A stretch of 64,000 nt of DNA from Ochotona curzoniae (GCF_017591425.1 NW_024466599.1:30542001-30606000); one strand, 5' to 3'. Shown: positions 21,789 through 33,484, counted from the stretch's first letter. Notes: generated by a model not told the origin, from the sequence alone. Numbers and translations: made by a program.

Positions 21789-24700
21789 AGAACCCCAGAG
21801 CAAAGGGAGGTTCATTGAGTTGCTTGGCCTTGGATAGGGTTGAGTGTCTTTGTGCACTGAGCAGTTTCTTTGGAGTTTCTTTAGAGTTGCACTCCTGACC
21901 TTGAATGCTTAGCTACTAAGTCAGAACCAGCGTAGGCCTCTTTAACACTCCACTTCAGAGCAGGTTGTCCTGGTTGGTGATCCTCCCCTGTTCCTGAGAA
22001 GGCCATTGCCATCAGCTCTGCGGTCAGTGTAACATGATGCATGTTAGGACCAAGTCCTCTATTCACGGTCCTAGTGTATGGTGTGTGTAGCAGGGTGGCC
22101 GAGTGGGGAGCAGTGATAGGGAGGAGTACTTAGGAGAAACTCAAGCCCACTTCCGGTGGGGGCAGTCTCCTCTAGAAAAGAGCTTTGACTTCAAGTTATG
22201 GGATGTCCCCCAACCTGTCCCCTACTTGGGCATGGGGATTCTAGTCCAAGGCAACAGCCTGTAGGAAGGTAGGCCTCATGGGAATGCTGTGAGCCAGAGT
22301 GACTGGCAAGAGTACTGCTTTCCTCGTTTGCTGGAGGAATAGGAGTCTCGGGCCAGGGGAGGTCTTCATCTGTGCTCTCTGAGTCCCAGCATGCCTCCAA
22401 GCCTGGGCCTGGAAGCCCGCAGCAGCCATCTCTCTCCTGCTCCACAGGTGGCCTGGCAGCCTGGGGAGAGAACTAGAGGCATTCCTGGCTCCTGGGGATG
22501 GATACTGCAGGTTGCCCAGATGTTAGTGTATCCCAGATACCTAGGTCAGCATTCTCACCTCCAAGGTGATGGGCTGGGGAAGGATTAGGTCTTGGAGGTG
22601 GAGTGAGATCTGAGCCCTCACAAAGGAGGAGGACTGAGGGAGGCTCCCCACTTCCCCTGCTCTTGTGTCTAGGGGCCTCACAAGACATGCAGTCGGCCAG
22701 CACCTCGAGAGAGACACGCTCGCTGCCTCTGTGCCTGAGAGCACCTGCTACAGATAAGCCCTTGTCAAGGGTGTCTGGTGATGAGTGAGTGAGAGCCCAG
22801 AGGGACCTCTGTGCACTCTCCCTGCCACAGAGCTGGGCTATCTTGACCACCTTACCTCCCCACAACCCCCGGCCCTGGGTGCTCCCTTCCCCTCCCTCCT
22901 ACCCTTCAGAGGACAGGCTGTAGGGTCCACAGGGCAGGGCTGGGCATGCTCCAGCAAGCTTGGCATCTGCTTCCAACCTAAGAGAAAGGCCAGTTCTTAG
23001 GCTTGGAACTGTCTCTCTCCCCTCCCCCCTTTCTTCTCCTTCTCCCTCTCCTTAGCTCTCCCTCCTTCCCATTGCCCCCACCCCCCGACTACTGCCCTTC
23101 ACCCCAACCCCCAGAGCTCCCAGAGTGACAGCATGTGGACCCAGCTCACACCCTTGTCCTCGGGGCCCCTGCTGGCACCCTTCCCAGATCACCCGCCGCC
23201 CTCCTCGCCCTCACTCCTCCCCCGTCATTCCTCTCTGTGGACAACTTTCTAAATACAGCCCCACTTCCCCCTTTCCAGTCCACAGGCTCTAGAAAACAGC
23301 TGCACAGAGTCAGCCACTCTGCACAAGTTTCTTACCAAAGTCTGGCTGAGACCCACATGCTCACGCTGCAGCCATTGCCGCCTCTCCTCCCCCAGCCCCA
23401 GCTCTTGGAGCCAAAGCTCCTCTTCTGGGCAGCAGTGGGGAGAAGCAACACCCCTCAAAAAAAAAAAGAAAAACGAACTCACAGAACGGCCCAGCAGAGC
23501 ACAGGCTGTGGGGGAAGGCAAACCCAAAGGCATATCTGGGTTTCAGCCAGACCTACCCAGCGGCCCTTCCCTCCCTTTGCACACAGTCTTCTCCTGCATG
23601 CAAAGAAGGGATGGCTTGGCTGGTTTTCCTGGTCTCTTCCATACCCAGAATTCCTCAGCATGGTCATTGGCCCCTCAGGATGCTCCTGGCCAGTGGCTTC
23701 AGTGTCTGATTCTAGCCCAGGTTGTCTACACAGCATTCAAGGCTCTTTTCCTGAAGTCAAAATCACATGAGGGGAATTTCCCACCATGCAGTGGCCAGCC
23801 ATGTTTCAAACCAGTGATTCCATGACCTCAGGCTAAGTCTGGACAACCAGTTACCCAGAACCAGGTGGCTCAACCTGAGCAGTCAAGAGTGAAAAAACCT
23901 CCTGGAGTCTGATAATGAACCCTTTGACCTGCCTTTTGGTCCCAAACTCTGCAGAGAAGGGAAATAGGACAAATCAGGCATGTTTGTCGAGACTGGCGCA
24001 GAGTGACTCTCACTTAGACCTGGGATTTGCCATCCAGCAACCCTCTCGGTCAAGGCCCTGTGAGGAGGTATGTGGGACCTGCCTACCTGCTTCCTCTCAG
24101 GTTCCTTGAGGCCCCCCGCTGCCCCCAGCCCTCCAAGGCTGCGATATAAAACCTGGAAACCCACCTCTGCCCAAAGACAGGGCCCTGGGAGGGCTTTATG
24201 CAGACTGAGGAGAGGAAAATGAGGAAGGGATACCATAGCAGCAGGGCAGAATGCAGTGAAAGAGAAAAAGGCAAGAAAAAGGGGAAGGACCCCAAGGTCA
24301 GAGAGTCATGTGGATGGCATTTAGAGAACAAAGCCCGCCCTCCTCTTAGCCTCCACCCCCTGTCAAGCATCCCCTGGGCCTGGAAACCAGCATGCTTCTG
24401 CCAGGGCCCAGGACACAGAGAATACAGCTGCCCACACAGGCCCAGCACAGCAAGTCCAGAGCCAGAACTCTGCCAATTCTGCGTCTAGCAGCCCTGTCCT
24501 TTCTTTCCCTCCCTCCTGAGTGAACCAGCAAAGAGCCCTCCCTGAAGAGACCCTCTCAGATCCACCACTCCCTCCTCTTCTTTCTGGAACTTGGGGATCC
24601 TGTTGGACAGTTAAATAAAATAGCTTGGTCTTTCCTGGCCAAAAGAAACTATGAAATCCAATTTCCAAGATACTCAAGCAAACACCTTCTTCTCTCCCCC

Positions 24701-24929
24701 TCCTCTCTCTCTCGGGCTTAGCACCTGACCTTGTCTGCCATCCTGGGAAGTCTCATCTGGATGGAATGGATGCTGTTGGGGTCCCAGTATTGAGACCCTA
24801 GGCTCTGGGGAAAATTTTGAGCCTGGCTCCAGCACCACCTGATGCTGCCACATTGGCCTTTGTGGCTCTGCGCCTGTGACCTCATCTCTGAGATTTGGTG
24901 GACTAATGACAGAAAAGCAGAAGACAGCA
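21789..24929. other. Unique sequence, about 3.1 kb
   Basis: No clear repeat family. A CT-rich tract lies at 23,008-23,060 and an A-run at 23,457-23,471. Frames up to 211 codons (23,135-23,770 plus) show no domains. No exon can be supported. Confidence 0.45.
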
Positions 24930-25060
24930 CAAGACCCAATCAACATAAGACTCATGTCTAGAATGCATCAAGCCACACTTTCCAAATTCAAGGAAGACAG
25001 CACCCCAATAGGAAATTGAGCCAAGATGTGAACAGGCAATTAATGGAGCTTCAGAAATGT
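24930..25060 (+). repeat. Ancient L1 ORF2 fragment
   Basis: GTCTAGAATGCATCAAG, GACAGCACCCCAATAGG, AATTGAGCCAAGATGTG and AACAGGCAATTAATGG follow the order of a segment of L1 ORF2 just upstream of its 3-prime third. Highly decayed. Confidence 0.5.
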
Positions 25061-25400
25061 ATGAAAACAGGATAATGTACAGTTGCTACGGCAGAGAGGT
25101 CTACTTGGTGAGAAATGGGACAGTGGTTCTCACCCTGGGGGTGGTGTTACATGCTGTATGTGACTGGCCTAAGGGAAGACTGGAACTGTTGCAAGGCTCA
25201 GGAGTCCTCCTACGCACATACATCAAATGTCTGATCTGAGCTGAAGGCCTGCAGTGCTGAAATGGAGAAGCCTGGACTGGTGGATAAAGAGGCCTTACTG
25301 GGACAAGTGATGAAAATGCACTATGCACTGAGACATGAGATTCATCTCAGTAAGTGAAAAACAGAGTGATTAAAGTGCACTCTATTGAGTTTGGCATTGT
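25061..25400. other. Unclassified sequence, possibly decayed repeat
   Basis: Moderately AT-rich; may continue the L1 remnant but I cannot align it from memory. Confidence 0.35.
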
Positions 25401-25703
25401 GGGGGCTTGGCATTGTGGCAGAGCTGGTTAATTCTGCCACCTATGATGTCAGCATCCCATAGAGGCACTGGTTCAAATCCCGGCTGCTCTACTTCCTATC
25501 CAGCTCTCTACTAATGCACCTAGGAAAACAGTAGAAGATGACCCAAGTGCTTGGGCCCTTGCTACCCACATCGGATACCTAGAAGAAGCTCCCTGGCCAT
25601 TGTAGCCATTTGGGGGAGTGAAATCAGGATATGGAAGACCTCTTTGTCTCTCCCTCCATCTCTCTATAAGTCTGCCTTTCAAATAAGTATATCATTTTTT
25701 TTT
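25401..25703 (+). repeat. CSINE copy with repeated head word
   Basis: GGGGGCTTGGCATTGTGGC head, GGTTCAAATCCC B-box region, body, CT stretch and a tail ending in a T-run. The word TTGGCATTGTGG occurs both just before and in the head (25,391-25,402 and 25,407-25,418), so either the target resembled the head or the first bases were duplicated. Confidence 0.92.
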
Positions 25704-26028
25704 AAGTGGTCAATGGCCAATTCACATTGCCAACTCTACAAGGATCTTTCATTGCAGAGCTGAACTGCTAGGCCTTCTTCTGCTGGCCCCAGCAGCAAAC
25801 TGCGGGTGTTGGGCCAGAGTAACACCTGTGTCAGGAGGAGTCACAGTGTATGACCCTATTCACAGCCCCGTGAATAGCAGCCAAATGGAAGAGGGGCTGA
25901 AGCGTGATCTGTTGAAAAAGAAAAAGGCAGGGTGGCAGTGAGTAGGCTGGGAGCAAAGAGGAAGAGAAAGGAGACACTGCAAGTTTCAGAGTTTCAGTAT
26001 TTCACAATGTGACAGAAATACCCAGCAA
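25704..26028. other. Unique sequence
   Basis: GCTGGCCCCAGCAGC near 25,783 resembles a reverse SINE head end but no body is attached. Nothing else recognised. Confidence 0.4.
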
Positions 26029-26058
26029 GTGGGGGGGGGGAGGGGGGAGGGGGGCGCA
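26029..26058. repeat. G-run block
   Basis: A run of ten G followed by A and two further G6 runs. It meets the usual pattern for an intramolecular G-quadruplex on the plus strand. Confidence 0.8.
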
Positions 26059-26151
26059 GGGAGAAGCTCCAGTTGAGCAAGGGCTGTGGTTTGCTTTTCA
26101 AATTCATGGAAAATCTTCTTCTCACGCCTGCCCTGTGGTTCAGTGAAGCCA

Positions 26152-26199
26152 GACCCTTGACCGCCCCCACAGTGGGACCCTTGACCGCCCCCACAGTGG
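26152..26199. repeat. Perfect 24-bp tandem duplication
   Basis: Two identical adjacent copies of a 24-bp unit (26,152-26,175 and 26,176-26,199) starting GACCCTTGACCG. Confidence 0.95.
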
Positions 26200-26248
26200 C
26201 TGAGAAAGGGGCAGTGGTCCTACAGCCACTGGGCCTTGCTCCCTACAT

Positions 26249-26249
<1 letters not shown>

Positions 26250-26289
<40 letters not shown>
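26250..26289. repeat. CA microsatellite
   Basis: About 20 uninterrupted CA units. Confidence 0.97.
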
Positions 26290-26292
<3 letters not shown>

Positions 26293-26369
26293 GCCCTCCT
26301 AACTCCGGCAGCCCACTCCTCCTCCATCCCTTGTTTTCCAGGATGCGAGCTATTTTTCTGACTCACTCC
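26290..26369. other. Unique spacer
   Basis: Nothing recognised. Confidence 0.5.
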
Positions 26370-26460
26370 CACTCTGCATCTGCTAGATCCCTAATGCAGT
26401 CGACAAGATAGATGTGAATTGCTAATCATAATCCCAGCTGTCAGAAATCAGCACCAGCAA
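26370..26460. promoter_or_regulatory. Possible conserved noncoding block
   Basis: GATAGATGTGAATTGC followed by TAATCATAATCCCAGC and CTGTCAG gives GATA-, homeodomain- and MEIS/TGIF-like words in a short non-repetitive stretch. Inference only. Confidence 0.25.
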
Positions 26461-27315
26461 TGGACGCATCACCCTCAAACAGCAGGGCCAGGACATCCTC
26501 TAAGCTGAACCTCAGATTTGGCTCCCTGAGTGTCTTTGGCCGGCAACCCAAGTGAAGCAGGGACCCATCTTGTAGCCCTCAGTCTACAGGCAGATCCATG
26601 GGAGAAACCAAGAATCACTGGCCCTGTACTTCTTAACTGTATTCTACTCAGAGGTCAACTCGAGACCCCAGCTGAGACCAACCGTGGCAAACAAATACAG
26701 GAGCTGGATAGAGTCACCACAGCCACCACCGTGAAGGTGGGGGCATGACGGAGCCTGCATTAGGGTCCTGTGCTTCAAGAATGACTCTGACTCAGTGCCG
26801 TGCAAGTCTAACTCGCTTGGGGATAACCCTCTTCTGGAAGAATGGATGGAATGCGTGGCCTTTAAATAACCCCTGTGGATTTCACTTCTCTCAACTGTGC
26901 TTTTGATACAAGTCAGGCAGCGCGAGGAGGCACTGGAGGCTGTAACTGCTAACAAGGCTCTGGCAGGTGGCGGCACTGCTGAGTGAGGTGGAGCCATGGA
27001 TCCCTGGCACTTGCAGAGGCACCATCATGGTGGCAGCAACTCCCAGGGGTCCCCCTTTTTCCCCCATGGTCCCAACAGCCCAGAACAAGTAGGGCTTTAG
27101 CATTCTGCTCAGGGCTGCAGAATGCCAGACTTAGGGGCTGGAGGAAACAGAAAGAAGAGGCCTCAAAGCTGGCACCTAACACTGGCTTGTGCCTAACACA
27201 GAGACCCTCACCTCCTTTTGGGTTCCCCGTATGGCTAAAAGCAGCTGCATAGGTATAGGTCCAGCCCCTACATCATTACCTAGATGGGACTTCGCAATGA
27301 GGTGGCTACTGCAAC
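26461..27315. other. Unique sequence
   Basis: No repeat family. CCTTTAAATAACCCC near 26,859 is a MEF2/SRF-like word. No exon supported. Confidence 0.45.
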
Positions 27316-27440
27316 TGGCCCTATTTTACAGGTTGGTACACTGAGGCTCAGAGGATCATGCAACCGAGAAGGATGGCACTCCGATGCTCACTCAAATCTG
27401 TTCTCTGGCTGGTAACCAGTCAGCCACAGGGAAGCACTCA
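27316..27440 (-). repeat. MIR fragment, antisense
   Basis: CCCTATTTTACAGGTTGG and ACACTGAGGCTCAGAGG match the reverse complement of the MIR core. Confidence 0.7.
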
Positions 27441-27538
27441 TTGTTGGCACAAGAGAGCAGGAAACACACACTTTTAAAGATCAGGTAACTGGAGAGAAAG
27501 CTGGTGGCCTGAAATTCTTTTGTAAGATTCAATTTATT

Positions 27539-27885
27539 AGAGGACCTGGTGCAGTAGCCTAGAGGCTAAAATCCTCGCTTTGAACATGCCGGCATCCCAT
27601 ATGGGCCGGTTCTAATCTCAGCTGCCTTGCTTCCCATCCGTCTCCCTGCTTTTGGCCTGGGAAAGCAGTCAAAGATAGCCCAAAGCATTGGGACCCTGTG
27701 CCTGTGTAGGGGACCCAGAAGAAGTTCCTGGCTTCTGGCTTTGAATTGATTTAGCTCCATCTGTTGCAGCCAGCTGCTTGGGGAATGAATCATCAGATGA
27801 ATCATCAGATGATCATCTCTCTGTCTCTCCTCCTCTTTGTATATCTGACTTTCCAATAAAAATAAATAAATCCTTTTTAAGAACT
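27539..27885 (+). repeat. CSINE copy with target-site duplication
   Basis: Head with GCAGTAGCCTAGAGGC, B box GGTTCTAATC, body and AATAAAAATAAATAAATCC tail. A 12-bp repeat flanks it (27,527-27,538 and 27,886-27,897, one mismatch). An internal ATGAATCATCAG word is duplicated near 27,786-27,810. Confidence 0.95.
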
Positions 27886-27897
27886 ATTTAATTTATT

Positions 27898-28228
27898 GGG
27901 GCCAGCGCTGTAGGTTAATTGGTTAAGCATCCATCTACAGTGCCAGCATGTCATATTAGCACCAGTTCAAGTTCTGGCTGCCCCACTTGTGAGTCAGCTC
28001 CATGCTTATGACCCGGGAAAGAAATGGAAGATGTCCCAAGGACTTGGGCCCTGCCTGCATGTAAGAGACTCAAAGGAAACTCTGGGCTCCTGGCTCCAGA
28101 CCAGCCTAGCTCCAGCCATTGTGGCCACTTGAAAAGTGAGCCAACAGATGTTAAGATCTTTCTCTCTGTGTCTTCCTCTCTCTCTGTGACTTTGCTTTTC
28201 AAATTAAAGAAATAATAATAAATCTTTA
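27898..28228 (+). repeat. CSINE copy, older subfamily, head to tail with previous copy
   Basis: GGGGCCAGCGCTGTAGG head, GGTTAAGCATCC, GTTCAAGTTCTGG, body and AATAATAATAAATC tail. Its head matches the more rabbit-like form of the family. The previous SINE sits exactly at its 5-prime boundary. Confidence 0.93.
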
Positions 28229-28239
28229 AGAGATTTTTT

Positions 28240-28379
28240 TAGGCCATATTCTGCTGCTTTCCCAGACACATTAGCAGGGAGCTAAAGCATAAATGGAGTA
28301 GCCAAGAGTTGAACTAGTACCCACATGAACCACTAGTGTTGCTGGTGGCAGCTTAACCTGCTATACCTTGGTGACAGCC
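28240..28379 (-). repeat. CSINE fragment, antisense
   Basis: CTGCTGCTTTCCCAGACACA through GTTGAACTAGTACC to CCTGCTATACCTTGG is the reverse complement of the first half of the SINE. It lies tail-side to the preceding plus copy, forming an inverted pair. Confidence 0.8.
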
Positions 28380-29848
28380 ATACAGAATTTGAATTTGAGG
28401 CTGTGGGGCTCTTGGAAGGTATGCACAGGGTCCCCTCAAACATCCAAGCTGCAGCAGTTATCAACATCAGCCAAACTCATTTCCGTAGCAGCTGGGGGCT
28501 GGGGAGGTGACTGGCATCCAGCTTAAGCAAAAGTTCTGCAGGGCTGTGAGTGAAGGACGACAACAACCAAGGTCAGCTCACTTTTTGGAGACCATCAGAG
28601 TTCCTCCTCCATGCACAGCAATGAACACATAAGACAGAGCCCAGCATTCCCTGCCTGAGCAAGGTTGATTTGGGCCAGGGAACACCTACCAGCATCCCCA
28701 TCACCACCCCCCAACCATGAGTGACTCGGTCACTTCCTCCGGGAACCAGTATGTGGGTACATTCAGGACCAAACAAGCCCAGTGAGATTATTTGCAGCAC
28801 TGGAGCTCCGGGGAGGGGTTGTGCATCTCTCACACCTGTGACCCCAGAGTTCCAATTTCCTCAACTTGGCACACAAAGGATGGGAGGAACCAAATCACAC
28901 CGAAGCCTTGCACACCAGTGAGCACCAGGCAGACCGGCAGGACCTGGATTTGGCCACGCAGAAGTCTATAGGACACAGCTACATGTGAGGGGGACACTAA
29001 GGACAGGTGGCTGCTGAGCCCAGGGGGGGGCTGAGGAGGGGAGTCAGGCCCCTTTTCTGCCCTCATGCGGCTTGCACTTTAGAAATACCTGCTACATTCC
29101 TTCTAGAAAAGTGAGGAAGGAAGAGAGGAAAGAGAGCCACACGATCCAGCCACTGGACCCTCTCCCCGACCCACTGTGCCATCATGGCCTCTGGCCAGGA
29201 TCCAGCAGGCCAGCTCCCACCTCCAGGCCATTGCGCTTGCTTGCCGTTTCCTTTGTCCTTCCTCACAGCCTTGTTCTGGTCTCAGCAGCATCTCATCTTT
29301 GCTCAACTGTCCCTTCTTGAGGAGTCTCTCCTTTCATGTGATTAAAATTCACAGGCATGTCCCTTTTTCCATCAGGCTACACATATTTTATTAGGTGTGA
29401 GACAGGCAGCCTCTCATAGGCCACTCTCCACAAGTATCCCCATGGCCTTGACCACAGGCTGTTTCTGTGGCCCAGGAGTGGCCCTGTTGGTCACCAGCCA
29501 GTGAATCGGGATCAAACCCAGCTTCGTCAATGTGCTCAGTCCAGGGCTTGGCCCTGCTATCCTGGAGAAATCAGAGTGACAGATAGTCTCTCTCTGCCCT
29601 TCCCCCATCCCCAACCTTGACCATGAGGCCTTGACTAGGTGCACTCCAGGAGTCTGGCCTTGTCCAGTTCAAGTTCCTGTCCATTTGAATGTGTTTCTCT
29701 TTACTAGACTCTAGAACACAATGCAAAGACTACAGACATGAGCTCCAATCTGTAGGGGTAGTTAGCCTATCCCTTTGCCAGCTCCTTTGCTGTCAAGAAT
29801 GACCGGTTGTCAAAGTCACGCATCTCAACCTTATAAAGTAAAGGCTTG
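28380..29848. other. Unique sequence
   Basis: No repeat family. A nine-G run occurs near 29,022. Several 60-90 codon frames, none convincing. Confidence 0.45.
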
Positions 29849-30203
29849 GGGCCGAGCAGGATGGGGGTGGGGATGAGGGGGAAGTGTAGTGGTATGGTAA
29901 CATAGCAAGAGAATCCCCCAACTGCAGTGCCAGCATCTCATAAGGGTGCCAATTCAAATCCTGACTGCTATGCTTCCAATTTAGCTCCCTGCATATGGTC
30001 TAGGAAAGCAGCAGAGGATGGTTCAAGTCCTTAGGCTCTGTACCCACTTGTGGGAGACCCAGAAGAAGCTCCTGGCTGCAGATTGGCTCAGCTCTGACCA
30101 CTAGAGTCATCTGGGATATGAATCAGCAGATATAAAACCTCTCTCCTTCTTTCTGTAACTCTGCCTTTCACATAAAAATAAAATACTTATTTCAGAAAGG
30201 CAA
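29849..30203 (+). repeat. CSINE copy with G-rich insertion in the head
   Basis: GGGGCCGAGCAGGATGGG head followed by extra G-rich sequence (29,862-29,890), then the body from CAAGAGAATCCCCC to the AAAAATAAAATAC tail. AAAGGCTT occurs at both borders (29,841-29,848 and 30,205-30,212), a probable short target-site duplication. Confidence 0.9.
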
Positions 30204-30899
30204 CAAAGGCTTCTCCGTTATCTCTTTCCCATCTGTCATGGCCTCTTATCCTTGAGGACGGCAGAGCCCCAAGATGGAAGGATCCAGGGGGCTGGATTTG
30301 CCACTCAGAGGAGGGCTGCCTGCCAGTCGCAGCATCCTGGGCTCAGTGGGAATGAATATCAGCCTAGCCACAAGCCCCATACACTTCAGAAGCAGGCCTA
30401 CCACTGTTACTCCTGGATTTCCCTGACTGTGCTCTGCCCAGCTCAACTCTGTCTTTCCCCAACAGCATGCCCACCTGATTGTCATCCCTCCTGACCCCAC
30501 AGACACATCAGGCCTTCAGTGATGACGAAGAAGCTTGTGAAAGAGTGAGGCATTTCTGCCCTTGTGGGGGTGTGAGCTGATGCTAGAGGCCAGCCAGCAG
30601 CAGGGAAGGTTCTGACCTCTGGGACTCTGCACCTTTGGCCCCAGCAGTGTGTGACCATGGGCAGGACTCCAGTCTGACAGAGCTGGGATTCCCTCAGACT
30701 GCAGCAGGAGCATCTGCTGGAGCCGCCACACGAGGTTACCTGAGGAGTCCAGGTCACAGGCGCCACTCTGCTGAGCAGTCCTTCCTCACACATCCTCCCA
30801 CCTGCTTGGAAGCACCTCTGCACCAAGTCCACACTGTTAGGAATTAGCTGTCCTCTGTCCCAGCCTTGACAGTCCAAGGTCAAGATGTCATCAGGGTTG
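30204..30899. other. Unique sequence
   Basis: No repeat recognised. A 171-codon minus frame at 30,482-30,997 has no domain. Confidence 0.45.
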
Positions 30900-31190
30900 G
30901 TTCTGGTCAGGCTTCCTTCCTGGGCTTGCATGGTGGCGGGGCAGCTGGCACTTCTTGCTCTGCTCTTATGTGGTCTTGTGTGGTGCACACATCCCAACAG
31001 CAGGAGGGTTGTGCTGTCTCTGCCTCTTCTCTGAGCACAGAGCTGCTGTCAGATCAGACGCCCCACTCCCCCATGGCAAGGCCTCGTTGAACTTTATTAC
31101 CTCCTTCAAGACCTTATCTCCAAATCCAGTCCCATTGAGACCCAGAACTTCAACACATGAATTCGGTAAAGGCAAAATTCCTCCTTCTGG
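30900..31190 (-). mobile_element. MaLR (MLT1-like) LTR, antisense, left arm
   Basis: TTTATTACCTCCTTCAAGACC, TTATCTCCAAATCCAGTC and CTTCAACACATGAATTCGG fit the reverse complement of an MLT1-type LTR of the ERVL-MaLR group. The outer boundary is approximate. These elements are ancient, non-coding and immobile. Confidence 0.7.
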
Positions 31191-32545
31191 TCCCTGAAAT
31201 TTATGTTCTTTCTGCGTCCGAAATGCAGTCATCCCATCCCAAAAGTCTGAACCCATTCCAGCATTCATTCCAAGTCCAAAGTCTCACTAGACCAGGAAGA
31301 AGTGAGACTCGGGGTTCGATTCAAGCTGAGGCGTAACTCCTCTCCAGCTATGAACCTACAGAATCAAATCAGCTATATTTGCAAGTCGGGGCGGGCGTAG
31401 GCTAGCAGCCCCACTCCCAAAGTGAGAAATCAAAAAGAAAAGGGAGTTAGGAATCCCAAGCCAAGTCTCAAACCTAGCAAGCCAAATCCCACTAGACAGC
31501 AAAGATCAAGAGTGAGGTGGCAGGGCTTGACACTCCGCTCTGAAGCCCAAGGGGCAGCAGGATCAGTCCCACGGCCCTGGATGCTGGACCTCCCCTGCTG
31601 CGAGCCGACCAGCTTGCCCCTGAAGTGCTGGGCAGTGCCACCCTCTGAAGCTGAGGAGGAACAACCATGTCCCCACTCCCAACCCCTGCTGCCTTGGATG
31701 GACCTTCAAGTCGCCTATCACAGTCATTCCACCCTTTCTATGAAGGAGAAAATTTGTTCAAAGCCAGATGACTGCTGTCCTGCCCTGCGGAATCGCAGAA
31801 GTCTAACAGGCCTCCTTTATGCCTTCTCGATTTTTCCTGGCCCCTTTAGGTCCCAGCTGGAAGTATTTTTGCTGGTATAATCACATCTCTATTCTTGGCT
31901 TCAGCTGAGATGGCTGGTTAAGTTCATGGGTAATCTCTTTATAGAGTGATTGTTTAGCCACATGCTTAGCGTGTTCACGGGAAGAGTAACATACTTTTTT
32001 CTCTCTCTTTTTTGTAATATGGTTAGTCTGAAAATTTTCCGTATCTTCATATCTGATTCCTTTGGGCTCAGCAATTTTTTCAAGTTGTCTTGTGCTGCTG
32101 GCATTTTATTGTAAGCATTGAGGAGAAACCAGGCTCACACTTTCAAGATGTAGAAATTTTCTCTGCTAAGTATGAGGTCATCACTCATAATTGCTACAAT
32201 CCAGCCAAAGTCTTTGCCACTTCATAACCACGCTTGCCTTTCCTGCAGTTTCCATAGCATGTTCTCCACTGCTGTCTGAAACCTCCCTAGAAGCACCTGT
32301 GATGTCCCTATATCTATTCTGTTAATGGGGATAGATGCATTCTTTTAGACAACAGCTGTTTCCTCTGTGACTTTCCTCTTTTCTTTCTGAGCCTTTGCCG
32401 GGGTTATTCTTACTGCCCACATTTCTGTCCATGATCTCTCCAAGGCTACCCAGGTTTTTTTTCTGGTCTGTATCTCAAAACTTTTCCAGTGTCTACCTAT
32501 TACTCTATTCCGAAGCCACTTTTGCATGTTTGGGTATTTGTCACA
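31191..32545 (-). mobile_element. MaLR internal region, antisense
   Basis: GAAATTTATGTTCTTTCTGC, ATCCCAAAAGTCTGAACCC, AAGTCCAAAGTCTCACTAG, CTCCAGCTATGAACCTAC, GGAATCCCAAGCCAAGTC, TGGAAGTATTTTTGCTGG and GAAGCCACTTTTGCATG appear in the order of a MaLR internal sequence read backwards. MaLR internal DNA does not encode a working retroviral protein set; I see no intact frame. Confidence 0.75.
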
Positions 32546-32640
32546 GCAGCATTCTCTAGAGAAATTGAAATGGAATCGACAGTATAGCTAGATAAGTAAG
32601 TAGGATGACAGAGACAGTCAGCTTAGGTATTGGTCCAAGT

Positions 32641-32869
32641 AGAGGGCATTTGGTATAACAGATAAGATGCTCACATCTCGGATTGGAGAGCCTGGGTTTC
32701 ACACCTGCCTCTGGCTCCTGATCCCATTTCCCTGGAAGGCAACAGTGAGGCTCAGGTGATTGGGTTTCTACCACCATCATGGAAGACCTGAGTTAAGGTC
32801 CTGATTCCCAGCTTCAGTCCAGCCCAGCCCTGCCACTGCAGGCATTTGGGAAGGGAACCAGTGGATTGG

Positions 32870-32922
<53 letters not shown>

Positions 32923-32974
32923 TCACTCTCTCTCCCTTTCTCCCAAATAAATAAATGAAAAACTATTTTTTAAT
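32641..32974 (+). repeat. SINE nested in the LTR arm, carrying a CA microsatellite
   Basis: A diverged CSINE-type copy (GGCATTTGGTATAACAG head, CCCTGCCACTGCAGGCATT body, AAATAAATAAATG tail). Its CT-stretch region has expanded into CA repeats at 32,871-32,920. A 15-bp flanking repeat with three mismatches (32,626-32,640 and 32,975-32,989) marks the insertion; LTR sequence continues on the far side. Confidence 0.85.
32871..32920. repeat. CA microsatellite inside a SINE
   Basis: Twenty-five CA units with no interruption, located where the SINE normally has its simple-sequence stretch. Confidence 0.97.
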
Positions 32975-33335
32975 GATATTGGCTCAAGTGATTGTAGAGG
33001 CTGGCAAGCCCAAAATCTGCAGAACCCATATTCCAGTTTCAGTCTGAAGTCCAGAAGAAATCTCTGTTAAATGTCTGAGGTTGCCATTCCTCGTTGCTGC
33101 TGCAGAATCAGGAAGAGCTGATGAGCCGAGCTGAAGGTTGTAGGGTGGGAGAACTCACTTGCTCAAGTGAGGAGTAATCTTTGATTCTGTTCAGGCTTTT
33201 AGAGGAGGGTCAGTTGTATCATGAAAGGCAATCTTTTGAAGTTTGATTAACAAATTGAAATCCCAGTCAAGGCAGTCAAACACACTATCACATAAATATC
33301 CAAAATAATATTTGCCCAAATGTCTGGCATCTGAG

Positions 33336-33435
33336 AAGAAGAGCTTAGGCTCCACTGGGTGCCCCTAGGAGCCAGGGTCCATGAAGGGTCAAGTTTAAAG
33401 CTTTTGTTTAGTACTGAAAGTCACCTCTCTCCCTA

Positions 33436-33436
<1 letters not shown>
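33336..33436. other. Unique spacer
   Basis: Nothing recognised. Confidence 0.5.

Positions 33437-33474
<38 letters not shown>
33437..33474. repeat. CA microsatellite
   Basis: About 19 uninterrupted CA units. Confidence 0.97.
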
Positions 33475-33480
<6 letters not shown>

Positions 33481-33484
33481 CCCT

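Larger units (their letters stand above)
32546..33335 (-). mobile_element. LTR-like right arm, interrupted by a SINE
   Basis: TTCTCTAGAGAAATTGAAATG, then after the SINE GCTCAAGTGATTGTAGAGGC, CAAAATCTGCAGAACC, CCAGTTTCAGTCTGAAG and GCCCAAATGTCTGG follow a widespread mammalian LTR in reverse. Its end does not look like the left arm, so the two arms may belong to different LTR subfamilies or to two elements. Subfamily not determined. Confidence 0.6.

Noticed and set aside
31191..32545. Possible retroviral gag or pol coding region
   Set aside because: The sequence follows a non-coding MaLR internal region and has no long intact frame.
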